From: Nitrospinaceae bacterium
Lineage (GTDB): Bacteria > Nitrospinota > Nitrospinia > Nitrospinales > VA-1
Direction of reading: 5' to 3'
Assembly: GCA_029261595.1 (NCBI GenBank)
Contig: JAJDAZ010000021.1
Location: 1 to 41,184, forward strand
DNA: 41,184 bases
Part shown: in pieces, positions 12,045 through 19,101 of the stretch
Numbering within the stretch: position 1 is the stretch's first letter
Layout: every line of letters starts with the position of its first letter
Notes under the pieces: model-generated
What the model saw: the letters and a program-made list of their open reading frames with translations, nothing else
The model's database searches: none
What the model was told of the DNA's origin: nothing
Translations under genes and position numbers: made by a program

Positions 12045-12551
12045 ATGGTCATAGAATTGAAAGTAAAACTCACCTTCCTTTGTCTGGCTATACTCGTGTT
12101 TTCCGGTTGCGGTTCCGTTTTGTCCCAGACGGTCATCGATGAGAGCGACCAGAGCATCATGTTGAGCGAGTTGCAGAGGAACCCCGACAGATATATCGGG
12201 AAATCGGTTTTGTTTGGGGGGACCATCGTCCGGGTAGGGAACGACGCCTCCGGAAGCTGGGCGGAAATTCTGCAAAGACCTCTTGGCTATCGGCTGGAAC
12301 CGGAACTCAACGACCAGACCGGCGGGCGTTTGCTGTTAAGGAGCAACGAGCTTTGGGACGACCAGATTTTTTCCAAAGGCAGGAAAATCACCCTGGTCGG
12401 GAAAATGGAGGGGACCCAGACTCGGTCGGTGGATGAAATTTCTTACGATTATCCCATTTTGCACGTTCGGGAATACCATCTCTGGCCGGAAGGCAAGTAT
12501 CGCACCGGGCCGGACGTTCATTTCAGCTTCGGACTTTTTGGCTCGTTTTAG
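12045..12551 (+). CDS. Slp-family outer-membrane lipoprotein, second copy
   Basis: Second Slp-family lipoprotein, 168 residues from the ATG at 12045. A TTG at 12033 is possible but sits directly on the AAAGG sequence. The signal is a basic start, a hydrophobic stretch (LTFLCLAILVFSGC) and a lipobox Cys near residue 22. The domain shares with its neighbour the pattern ELQRNPDRYIGKSVLFGGTI and a late GRKITLVGKMEGTQ strand. It lacks the Tyr/His tail of the first copy. The pair looks like a tandem duplication transcribed together. It converges with the biotin ligase gene. Confidence 0.82.
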   Translation: MVIELKVKLTFLCLAILVFSGCGSVLSQTVIDESDQSIMLSELQRNPDRYIGKSVLFGGTIVRVGNDASGSWAEILQRPLGYRLEPELNDQTGGRLLLRSNELWDDQIFSKGRKITLVGKMEGTQTRSVDEISYDYPILHVREYHLWPEGKYRTGPDVHFSFGLFGSF

Positions 12552-12636
12552 CCCGCCACGCGGGGGGCTGAAGCTCACGATCTCAAAAATACGTTTCACA
12601 GCGTGAGCAACGTCGCCCTTCGGCGAGGAGACTGCG

Positions 12637-13446
12637 TCAAGCTGGCCACTCCCTCGGCTGGAGGCTGACTTCACCTGAGTCGAAAGCCAGTTCCTCACCC
12701 TTATCAGATAGCACCAATAACCTGCCCTGAGAGTCCAGTCCGAGGGCCGTCCCGGGAGTGGCCGTGTTTCCGTGGGTGACCGTGATTTTTTTTCCAACCA
12801 TGTCTGAGTTTTCCAGCCATTTTTCAATGATGGTCGGTTCCTCGTCGCTGAGGAAGGCGTCGTATTGTTTGTCCAGATGGCTGATGAGGGCAATAGCGAG
12901 GTCCTGCCGGTCCGTTGAGTTTCCCGTTTCGATCTTCAGGGAAGTGGCGGATGATTTTAATTCGTCGGGAAAGTCGGCAGGGGAATGATTGGCGTTGATC
13001 CCGATACCGACGATCACCCCGGATTCCCCGGTTGGAGTGGGATGGGTTTCGCAAAGAATTCCGCAGCATTTTTTCCCGTTCAACAGGACATCGTTGGGCC
13101 ATTTCAACCGGGCATCCGGGACGCTGAACTCATTGACCGCCAAAGCGGCGGCCAAGCCAGCCATCAACGTCAGTTGCGGTAGACGCCGGGTCGGAATTTT
13201 CGGTTTCAATATTAACGACAGGTAGAGACCCATCCCCGGCAAGGACATCCAGGACCGCCCCAGGCGTCCGCGCCCTCGGGTCTGGGATTCGGCAAGCAGG
13301 ACGAGACCCTCCCTGGCATCCTGAAAAAGATGCTGTTTGGCCAGCTCGTTGGTGGAGTCGACCGCATCAAATACAAGGACTTCCGATCCTATTCTAGCGC
13401 CAATCTGGTGGTTTTTGATTTTTTCGGCGGACAGCGGGGATGACAC
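12637..13446 (-). CDS. birA: Biotin--[acetyl-CoA-carboxylase] ligase, short form
   Basis: Biotin protein ligase, which makes biotinyl-AMP and attaches biotin to the carrier domain of acetyl-CoA carboxylase. The catalytic core is clear: DAVDSTNELAKQ, the biotinyl-AMP loop GRGRLGRSW, KWPNDVLLNGKKCCGIL and GIGINANHS. A small C-terminal SH3-like domain ends the protein. It lacks the N-terminal helix-turn-helix of E. coli BirA, so it should be an enzyme without repressor function. The start is placed at the GTG at 13446, which has AAAGG seven bases upstream and gives 269 residues. A TTG at 13500 would add 18 residues with no family resemblance. Confidence 0.92.
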   Translation of the reverse strand: MSSPLSAEKIKNHQIGARIGSEVLVFDAVDSTNELAKQHLFQDAREGLVLLAESQTRGRGRLGRSWMSLPGMGLYLSLILKPKIPTRRLPQLTLMAGLAAALAVNEFSVPDARLKWPNDVLLNGKKCCGILCETHPTPTGESGVIVGIGINANHSPADFPDELKSSATSLKIETGNSTDRQDLAIALISHLDKQYDAFLSDEEPTIIEKWLENSDMVGKKITVTHGNTATPGTALGLDSQGRLLVLSDKGEELAFDSGEVSLQPREWPA

Positions 13447-13617
13447 AACAGGCCTTTGTTTGGAAAAACGATAGGGTCGTAGGAAGAAGATTAGCCACAA
13501 AAAATAAAAATAATCATTGAATTATCAAAGAAATGTTGATAAAAAGCTACATCGAAATGCAATAGTTTCCGGATTTTTTGGGTGCATGTGCGTCAAAATG
13601 AAAAAGGAGAAAGTTGG

Positions 13618-13743
13618 ATGAGAAAAGTAGCGTTCTTTTTGGTTTTAGTGGTTAGTTTGATGGTTCTTACCTCATGTTCGATGGAAAATAAATACCCTCA
13701 TGGTAAGCAGGTAAAGCCGGATAATGTAGAAGAGAAGAAATAA
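13618..13743 (+). CDS. Small lipoprotein, 41 residues
   Basis: A very short gene with strong signals. AAGGAG lies eight bases before the ATG, and the N-terminus MRKVAFFLVLVVSLMVLTSC is a textbook lipoprotein signal with lipobox LTSC (Cys at residue 20). Mature length would be only about 22 residues, polar and Lys/Glu-rich, ending in EEKK. A good intrinsic terminator follows 22 bases after the stop. I recognise no family. Small lipoproteins of this kind include entericidin-like and lysis-type peptides, but nothing here identifies such a role. Confidence 0.7.
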   Translation: MRKVAFFLVLVVSLMVLTSCSMENKYPHGKQVKPDNVEEKK

Positions 13744-13765
13744 CGGGCTTTTCCCCGATGAATAC

Positions 13766-13793
13766 CCGCCTCCATCAGGAGGCGGAGGGTTTT
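13766..13793 (+). terminator. Intrinsic terminator after the small lipoprotein
   Basis: Perfect 8-bp stem CCGCCTCC / GGAGGCGG (13766-13773 with 13778-13785), loop ATCA, followed by AGGGTTTT. The short T-run is modest, but its place just after the stop codon fits termination. Confidence 0.6.
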
Positions 13794-14050
13794 CATTCTC
13801 TTTGCCTTTATCTCCCCTATAGGATTGTACGTTCCTACCTCTTTGCAGGCAAAAGTTCCGCCCGGTTCTTTGAGTGCTTGTTGTCCCATAAATTACCAAA
13901 GATTTTTTTGATGGATTGATCTGGTCTAATCCCTTAGAGGGCTAGGGTGTGCCTGATTTGTCAGTAGTGAAACCAGGTCCCGCTTTTGTCACTCACGGAT
14001 CACTCATTCTGCATATTCCTACCCCTTTTCCCCGGAAATCTCCTAAGTTC

Positions 14051-14081
14051 TTGACAAATCTGGCTTGCAGAGTGATAGAAT
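14051..14081 (+). promoter_or_regulatory. Strong predicted promoter with extended -10
   Basis: A perfect TTGACA (14051-14056) and TAGAAT (14076-14081, five of six consensus bases) preceded by TG one base upstream, an extended -10. The 19-base spacer is long but compatible with the extended element. Transcription would start near 14088, only about 40 bases before an intrinsic terminator. The gap from 13794 to 14050 shows no gene or clear structure. Confidence 0.6.
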
Positions 14082-14087
14082 GGCTGT

Positions 14088-14157
14088 GGAAAATTCCAGG
14101 TCAATAAATCCAATTTGATTGCTTGCCCTTTCCATAGCAGGGGCTTTTTTATTTTTT
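14088..14157 (+). ncRNA. Candidate short RNA or attenuated leader
   Basis: The strong promoter and the terminator define a transcript of roughly 65-70 nucleotides with no convincing gene in it; the only short frame, 12 codons from the ATG at 14080, begins before the likely start of transcription. It could be a free small RNA or the prematurely ended leader of the downstream 109-residue and radical SAM genes. It matches no RNA family I know. Only the promoter and terminator are seen directly. Confidence 0.4.
14125..14157 (+). terminator. Intrinsic terminator / attenuator
   Basis: Stem GCCCTT (14125-14130) pairs with AGGGGC (14139-14144, one T-G wobble) around an eight-base loop. It is followed by six T, one A and six more T (14145-14157). 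It lies about 40 bases after the predicted transcription start and 100 bases before the 109-residue gene, the position of an attenuator. Confidence 0.7.
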
Positions 14158-14257
14158 CATGTTGGGTATGATCAGCGAGGGGAGGGTGATTGCGTCTCGG
14201 CCCTTGTTCAGGCTCCAAAACATTTTCATTCATTGATCCTAGGAGAGATTAGAATCC

Positions 14258-14587
14258 ATGTCAGAAAGTTCTGTAACTGTTGAAGAGGTCAGAGAATCTC
14301 AGGAATATCTTAAAACCGGGATGAGTCAGAGTGAGGGGAAAAACTTCCAGGAAGCCAGCGAAGCATTCAAGCAATCGGCCTCGGTCCATCCTTTCGATGA
14401 AAACCATATTAGTGAACTGGAGAAGAAATTGAAGGCCGGCGCCTTCAAAAAGCAGCAGGAATGCATGGCCTATATGGGATGCGCCGCGGTGCATCTCAAA
14501 AAACTGGTTGCGACTTTGAGTGATGAGCAGAAGGCCGAGGTCCCGGTAGACGAGCAATTGCTCAGTATCTTTAAGGATTGGGATTAG
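14258..14587 (+). CDS. Hypothetical helical protein, 109 residues
   Basis: I do not recognise the family. The protein is acidic and predicted mostly helical. Residues 10-55 resemble a single TPR-like helical pair (VRESQEYLKTGMSQSEG, then FQEASEAFKQSASVHP). Two cysteines lie close together in CMAYMGCAAVHL near residues 68-74. AGGAGA stands 11 bases before the ATG. The radical SAM gene follows after 49 bases on the same strand, so the two are probably co-transcribed and this may be an accessory factor for that enzyme; that is inference only. Confidence 0.7.
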   Translation: MSESSVTVEEVRESQEYLKTGMSQSEGKNFQEASEAFKQSASVHPFDENHISELEKKLKAGAFKKQQECMAYMGCAAVHLKKLVATLSDEQKAEVPVDEQLLSIFKDWD

Positions 14588-14636
14588 CCGGTTTCTTTTT
14601 CAAGGTTGTTGATGATTATTAAAGGAAAAATGACGA

Positions 14637-15839
14637 GTGGAAAAAGAATTTCTTCATAACATTTTCAGGGCCGAAATCCAGGAGCGAAAGATCCCCTTGA
14701 GTCTCGGGAAAACCTGCCCGGTGAAGTGCACCTTTTGTTATGAAAAGGACCACAGCTACCGGAAAACTTTTGACACGCCCCGCACCACTCAGGAAGACTG
14801 GGATTTCATATTCAATGAAATCAAGAAAATGCCCACCCGGAAGGATGAGTCCTGGGTTCTGGGCGGCAATGAGTATATGGAATGGACCGATTTGCCGCTT
14901 CACCCCAAGGCGCTCGATTGGATCGAGGAGTTTCTTGATAACACGGATAAGAATATCATCATGTTCACCGTGGGTTATGCCGACCCGGCACGGATCAACA
15001 AGCTGGCTGAAAAGTACCCCGGAAGAATCAACTTTGAATTGTCGGTCATCACTCTGGGGGACGCGCGAAAAAAACTGATGCCCAACGGTCCCAGCGCGAA
15101 ACAGGTGATGCAGATACTGGATGGCCCTGCCGTGACCTCGGCCAATTTCTATTCTTTTGGTCCCAACACCATGTCCGAAGATGCCAAGCTTATTTCCAGG
15201 ATCAACCCGAATGTTCTTTTATGGATGGGGTGCCTGACGCCGCTGAAATACATCGATCCGGACACCACCGCCCTGATGCGATTTGGAAAAAAGTTTCTGG
15301 CCGATGAAGCCAGGAAAACTTATGACTACAATCTTCCCAATACCATGATGATCCATACCGAATCGGACATCACTTCCTTTTTGAACCGCAATAAAATCAT
15401 CAAAACATTTGATGCCTGCGAGCTGGAGAAAAAGGATACGGTGGTGATGGCGGGAAATGTTTACAAAATTCTGAACATGTTTCGGCGCAATCGGGCAAAA
15501 TTTCTTTATGTTCCGAACGAGACGCTTGGTGGGGATTCCAATTGCAGTACCCTGCTCACCTTCAGCGACGTGGCTCAACGGATCACTAACCAGACCCGGG
15601 TCCATTTACCCAAGGTGATTCTGGAAAAGTCTTCCGATGTTGAAATGGATATTGCCGGAGAAACGTTTGATGACTTCAAGGAGAAATTTCCCAGGTGCAC
15701 CTTTAAGGTCCTGAATAAAGTCAATTCCAATCTGTCGAACAGGAAATTGTACGAAAAGGGATATCTGAAAAACTATGTGGAAGATTATCTGGGCAATCCC
15801 CTGTCAAAGAAATTTGAAATGTCGGCCACCCCAAATTGA
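14637..15839 (+). CDS. Radical SAM protein, unassigned family
   Basis: A 400-residue radical SAM enzyme, probably cytoplasmic. The [4Fe-4S]-binding motif is CPVKCTFC (CX3CX2C) at residues 27-34, with the usual aromatic residue before the last Cys and a barrel-like body after it. The start is the GTG at 14637 with AAAGGA ten bases upstream. The second half has a pattern like DUF512-type proteins: YVPNETLGGDSNCSTLLTFSD, then HLPKVILEKSSDVEMDIAGE, where DUF512 members show a G-x-V-T-GLLTG-D block followed by a P-x-x-ML-x-x-GE-x-x-FLD block. That resemblance is my inference. No RiPP precursor, maturase or twitch cysteine cluster is evident. The reaction is unknown. Confidence 0.82.
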   Translation: MEKEFLHNIFRAEIQERKIPLSLGKTCPVKCTFCYEKDHSYRKTFDTPRTTQEDWDFIFNEIKKMPTRKDESWVLGGNEYMEWTDLPLHPKALDWIEEFLDNTDKNIIMFTVGYADPARINKLAEKYPGRINFELSVITLGDARKKLMPNGPSAKQVMQILDGPAVTSANFYSFGPNTMSEDAKLISRINPNVLLWMGCLTPLKYIDPDTTALMRFGKKFLADEARKTYDYNLPNTMMIHTESDITSFLNRNKIIKTFDACELEKKDTVVMAGNVYKILNMFRRNRAKFLYVPNETLGGDSNCSTLLTFSDVAQRITNQTRVHLPKVILEKSSDVEMDIAGETFDDFKEKFPRCTFKVLNKVNSNLSNRKLYEKGYLKNYVEDYLGNPLSKKFEMSATPN

Positions 15840-15984
15840 CCACCAGGCTGAGCCTGGACCCAGTACTAACGTACTATAGGTGATTAAGCGGACCAAAACC
15901 ATTCCGTGCCGAAATTTCATCCTGACATTTTTATCAGGTGATTCTCCGGGCTGGTGAGCACGGTGTACCCCTTGTATGTTTTCA

Positions 15985-16031
15985 GGGCCTCGCGTAGCGT
16001 CAGGCCCAAGCTACCTCCCCGTGTAACGGGG
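15985..16031 (+). promoter_or_regulatory. Structured leader of the 60-residue gene
   Basis: Two clear hairpins lie just upstream of the strong ribosome site. The first pairs GGGCCTCGC (15985-15993) with GCG-TC-AGGCCC (15997-16007) around loop GTA, a nine-base-pair stem with a two-base bulge. The second pairs CCCCGT (16017-16022) with ACGGGG (16026-16031) around GTA. Between them CCTCC (16014-16018) is complementary to the GGAGG of the ribosome site (16045-16049) and overlaps the second stem, so two exclusive folds are possible. It resembles no riboswitch class I know. Confidence 0.4.
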
Positions 16032-16053
16032 GAAAATTGGAAAAGGAGGAGGA

Positions 16054-16236
16054 ATGCAGTATCAGTTGAAGGTGGTGTTTGTCGACAATCAGGAATTGGA
16101 ATGCGAACATACCGAGAAGCATGGTTTCAGCGACGACCTGGAATTATTCGAAATCACCACCGCTGAAGAGATCATCGTGATCCCTCTCAAACAGATTAAA
16201 TATATTTCCTGCGATTCTAAAATTTTTAAGAAATAA
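16054..16236 (+). CDS. Small hypothetical protein, 60 residues
   Basis: A compact protein, probably all-beta, of unknown family (MQYQLKVVFVDNQELECEH start; EEIIVIPLKQIKYISCD near the end). The very strong AAGGAGGAGG directly before the ATG and a terminator after the stop argue strongly that it is expressed. There are two cysteines (residues 17 and 53) and no signal peptide. The alternating hydrophobic pattern and the closing P-x-x-Q-I-K-Y-I strand suggest a small barrel, but no function can be inferred. It lies about 215 bases after the radical SAM gene, separated by hairpin-rich DNA. Confidence 0.72.
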   Translation: MQYQLKVVFVDNQELECEHTEKHGFSDDLELFEITTAEEIIVIPLKQIKYISCDSKIFKK

Positions 16237-16293
16237 AATTTTGGCGAGGTGACTGAGGGGATTTAGTTTCCACCCTGATTGCACGGCCAGGAT

Positions 16294-16317
16294 GGGCGAA
16301 TTCGCGCCTGTTTTTTT
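16294..16317 (+). terminator. Intrinsic terminator after the 60-residue gene
   Basis: Stem built on GGGCG / CGC-G-CC (16294-16298 with 16302-16308 region, one bulged G, AATT loop), then TG and seven T (16311-16317). It lies about 60 bases after the stop codon of the 60-residue gene. Confidence 0.55.
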
Positions 16318-16389
16318 GTTCCCCGTGGCCGTTCCTTTATGGAAAGGGCAGGCCCCTGCAGATTTGACTTTTTCGAAGCGCTCTTGATT

Positions 16390-16779
16390 TCAAAGTTTTA
16401 CTTTTATTTTTTTGAGCCACTCATGGGCGTCAAATTTTTTCTGGAAAAACTTTTCAAAAAGAATCTCATTGGGCGTTAAATTTTGCCCGTCTATTTTGTA
16501 GGGGTTGGATGCTTCCAGTTCAGATGAAGTTTCCGGCTTTTCGGTCGGAAAGTCCTCCGTCATCGAATCATAATCACCGGAGTCCTCATCGGAAAAAACC
16601 ATATCCGAAAGTTCTTCCAGGCTGAGAATCAGATTCAGAACCGACAGGTGATTGATCATGTCTTTTTCTTTAAATCCAGTCAGAACCTTTTTTACGTCCT
16701 CAGAGGATACGATCGCTTTCATGATTGCCTTGTTGAGATGTTCATATGCTTCGTCCAAATGAGAATCGAAAGGGTCCAT
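16390..16779 (-). CDS. Hypothetical acidic protein, 129 residues
   Basis: Unknown family. The first 70 residues are helical (HLDEAYEHLNKAIMKAIVSS, then a hydrophobic LSVLNLILSLEELSDMV helix). A very acidic, probably disordered linker follows, and the C-terminal helix FEKFFQKKFDAHEWLKKIKV is basic and aromatic. The ATG at 16779 is preferred because GGAG lies nine bases upstream; a TTG at 16794 would add five residues. There is no signal peptide. It stands alone on the minus strand between the 60-residue gene and a long non-coding stretch. Confidence 0.65.
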   Translation of the reverse strand: MDPFDSHLDEAYEHLNKAIMKAIVSSEDVKKVLTGFKEKDMINHLSVLNLILSLEELSDMVFSDEDSGDYDSMTEDFPTEKPETSSELEASNPYKIDGQNLTPNEILFEKFFQKKFDAHEWLKKIKVKL

Positions 16780-16794
16780 GACACCATTCTCCAA

Positions 16795-17374
16795 AAAAAG
16801 ATTTATCGGTTTGCGTCTGATTTACAAAACGTTGAAAAACAATATGTTATAGAGCAAAAGTTGTGCCAATTTTTGATGCCGACCGCCAAACTTATCAAGG
16901 CATTTAGGTAAAAAGGTTTCCGAGGTCGGCGGTATTTTCTGAGAGTCAAAAAAACCACGGTTTTCACCCTTAAACCGGGATACTTGTGTCAATATTTTAA
17001 CAACAGTGACAAAAAAGGTTTCACCGGCTAGGTAGGTAAAACCAAGGTTCTGATCCCTCATGATTTGGCAGGGAGCTAATAATTCCTGAGGAACACAGTA
17101 ATAATTATCTCGGTATTCAATAAGTTGAACCTTGGCGAAATACTGTGATAGTCTTAATATGCGTCCTTGGCAGGGATGAATTTTACAGGAACCCTATCCA
17201 GGCAAATTTTTAGCAGGAGGGTGGCTCTGATTTGCACCAGAGAACGTACCAATCTGCTTATCCCGAAAATTTTGGAATCCATTCCTTCCCACACCAGAAG
17301 AGGGGTTTCTTAAGCGACGTATTCAAATTAGAGATCCCTCCAAAGGGCATCTCATAACACTCGACCCATAACCG
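16795..17374. other. Long non-coding stretch before hemB
   Basis: About 580 bases without a convincing gene. It is A+T-rich and holds several potential hairpins, the clearest being CACAGTA (17094-17100) with TACTGTG (17141-17147), and CTCTG (17225-17229) with CAGAG (17238-17242). A weak promoter is possible (TTGGCG at 17132, TAATAT at 17155, 17-base spacer), which would give hemB a leader of about 270 bases. A 45-codon frame (17176-17313) lacks family resemblance. Confidence 0.4.
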
Positions 17375-17427
17375 GCCAATCCTTTAAATAAGGAATTGGC
17401 GGTGGCACCGTCCAATACTTAGGAAGT
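17375..17427 (+). promoter_or_regulatory. hemB leader: hairpin plus T-box-like core
   Basis: A ten-base-pair hairpin (GCCAATCCTT 17375-17384 with AAGG-A-ATTGGC 17390-17400, one bulged A) is followed immediately by GGTGGCACCG (17401-17410), identical to the core of the T-box element that contacts the tRNA acceptor end. The hemB ribosome site AGGA (17421-17424) then sits in a small ACTT/AAGT repeat. No specifier stem is identified, so assignment to the T-box class is speculative. Confidence 0.3.
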
Positions 17428-17434
17428 CCTTTTT

Positions 17435-18409
17435 ATGCCTTTTCCAGTGCATCGATATAGAAGACTGAGAGCCAATGCAGGCATTTTGCGGATGGTTCGG
17501 GAAACCAGCCTCTCGGTGGATGACCTCATCGAGCCGATGTTTGTTTGCGAGGGCAAAGGAATCCGGCAGGAAATATCTTCCATGCCGGGAATCTTTCGGT
17601 GTTCCGTGGATGAGCTGATCAAAGACGTTGCCGAAAGTCAGAAACTGGGGATTCCCGCCGTCATTTTATTTGGTATCCCGGATAAAAAAGACGCCCGTGG
17701 CTCTGAGGCCTACAATCCCTACGGAATCGTCCAGCGCGCGGTGCGGGAAATCAAGTCGATGTTTTCCGATATGGTCGTCATCACCGATGTCTGTATTGAC
17801 GAATACACCGACCACGGTCATTGCGGTTTGGTGGAGGGGCATAAAGTATTAAACGATCCCACCCTGGAATTGCTATCCAGGATGGCCGAAACCCATGCCC
17901 GGGCCGGAGCGGATATTGTCGCCCCTTCGGACATGATGGACGGAAGGGTGCAGGCGATTCGTAAAACTCTCGATGAAGCCGGGCATCAAGACACGATCAT
18001 TCTGTCCTACGCCGCGAAATACGCATCCGGGTTTTACGGTCCTTTCCGGGAAGCCGCGGATTCTTCGCCGAAATTTGGCGATCGTTGTTCTTATCAAATG
18101 GACCCTGGAAACAGCGACGAAAGTCTGCGCGAAGTTTTTCAGGACATTGAAGAAGGAGCCGATATGGTCATGGTCAAGCCCGCTCTTTCCTATCTGGATA
18201 TCATCCACCGCGTCCGGAAGGAGGTGCAGGTCCCTGTGGCCGCTTATAGCGTGAGCGGGGAATATGCCATGGTCAAGGCCGCCGCCGAAAGGGACTGGGT
18301 GGATGGCGAACGGGTGATGCTGGAAATTTTGTTGAGCATCAAACGCGCCGGGGCGCAGATGATCCTGACCTACTTTGCAAAGGAAGCGGCAAAAATTCTC
18401 AACGCTTGA
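17435..18409 (+). CDS. hemB: Delta-aminolevulinic acid dehydratase (porphobilinogen synthase)
   Basis: Condenses two molecules of 5-aminolevulinate into porphobilinogen, the second committed step of heme and other tetrapyrrole synthesis, in the cytoplasm. The 324 residues match the family. Both Schiff-base lysines are present: K195 in [14 protein letters not shown] and K248 in [12 protein letters not shown]. The metal site reads [15 protein letters not shown]120 and C130 are kept but the middle zinc cysteine (E. coli C122) is Asp, a mixed type between zinc and magnesium enzymes. It is the only heme biosynthesis gene in the window, consistent with the demand from the multiheme cytochromes at the right end. 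It has a long, possibly regulated leader. Confidence 0.97.
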   Translation: MPFPVHRYRRLRANAGILRMVRETSLSVDDLIEPMFVCEGKGIRQEISSMPGIFRCSVDELIKDVAESQKLGIPAVILFGIPDKKDARGSEAYNPYGIVQRAVREIKSMFSDMVVITDVCIDEYTDHGHCGLVEGHKVLNDPTLELLSRMAETHARAGADIVAPSDMMDGRVQAIRKTLDEAGHQDTIILSYAAKYASGFYGPFREAADSSPKFGDRCSYQMDPGNSDESLREVFQDIEEGADMVMVKPALSYLDIIHRVRKEVQVPVAAYSVSGEYAMVKAAAERDWVDGERVMLEILLSIKRAGAQMILTYFAKEAAKILNA

Positions 18410-18464
18410 TCCCGGACTGAGTTCTCTTGCCAAATAAAAAGTTGATAATAGATGGAGAACCCTT

Positions 18465-18513
18465 CATATTTGATAATATGCATTTGATAATGAAAGTTGC
18501 CTTTGCTTATAAT
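18465..18513 (+). promoter_or_regulatory. Promoter with operator-like repeats before the XRE gene
   Basis: TTGATA (18484-18489) and a perfect TATAAT (18508-18513) are spaced by 18 bases. Just upstream is a perfect inverted repeat CATATT-TGAT-AATATG (18465-18480). The octamer TTGATAAT occurs three times (18442, 18470, 18484), at distances of 28 and 14 bases, the last overlapping the -35 box. This is the expected look of an autoregulated XRE promoter. Confidence 0.6.
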
Positions 18514-18553
18514 AGGCAAAACAGACTCATTTCTTGGAGAAGGAGAAGTTTGG

Positions 18554-19051
18554 ATGTCAATATTGGCTAAAAACCTAAAGGCTATTCGCAAGGAACTGCG
18601 ATGCACCCAGTCGATGATGTCGGAAATTCTTAAGGTGGGTTTTCGAACCTACGTCCGATATGAAGCGGGGGAAAGGGATGCTCCGGTTTCCGTACTTGTC
18701 AAAATCGCCAAATTGGGAAATATGTCCCTGGAACAACTTTTAACGGTTTCAGTCAGGAAAAGTATCATTTCACCCGTTAAGACCTTGACCAAAAACTCCG
18801 TTCCTCCCGAGGTCAAGATGGTTCATTTTGGAACCGGCCAGATCAATTTAAAAAACCCCGCCAAACAGGAATTGCTGACGATCAATAGTTCGGAACGGAA
18901 GTTATTATCCATTTTCAGAAAAATGGATGCGGACCTGCAGAAAGAATGCTTGGGAAATATGGGCAAACCTGTGAAAAAAACAGCCGCAAAGCCTAAAAAT
19001 AAAGTGGCTAAGAAGAAAGCCGTCAAGAAAAATACCAAAAAAAAGCGGTGA
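18554..19051 (+). CDS. XRE-type regulator with lysine-rich tail
   Basis: A 165-residue DNA-binding protein. Residues 5-60 form an HTH_3/XRE domain (LAKNLKAIRKELRCTQSMMS, GFRTYVRYEAGERDAPVSVL, then a MSLEQLLTV closing helix). A middle segment of unknown fold follows. The last 25-30 residues are almost only Lys, Ala and Pro, much like histone H1 C-terminal tails, and should bind DNA or RNA non-specifically. The ATG at 18554 is chosen because AGGAGA lies seven bases upstream; an upstream frame opening at 18497 would overlap the promoter. Repeats around its own promoter suggest autoregulation. It follows hemB but has its own promoter. Confidence 0.83.
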   Translation: MSILAKNLKAIRKELRCTQSMMSEILKVGFRTYVRYEAGERDAPVSVLVKIAKLGNMSLEQLLTVSVRKSIISPVKTLTKNSVPPEVKMVHFGTGQINLKNPAKQELLTINSSERKLLSIFRKMDADLQKECLGNMGKPVKKTAAKPKNKVAKKKAVKKNTKKKR

Positions 19052-19101
19052 GCTGACGTCATTGTTCGTTTGTCCCCAAATCAAATGAGAGATAATATTT
19101 G

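Noticed and set aside
12552..12636. GC-rich hairpins between the Slp pair and birA
   Set aside because: Stems such as CCCGC/GCGGG and TCGCC/GGCGA lack a T-run on either strand, so a bidirectional terminator cannot be claimed.
16984..17003. FNR/CRP-like site TTGTG...AACAA
   Set aside because: The half-sites and spacing do not match TTGAT-N4-ATCAA, and no promoter is placed to use it.
17176..17313. A 45-codon frame in the long gap before hemB
   Set aside because: The only ribosome-like sequence is too close to its ATG, composition is not protein-like and no family is recognised.
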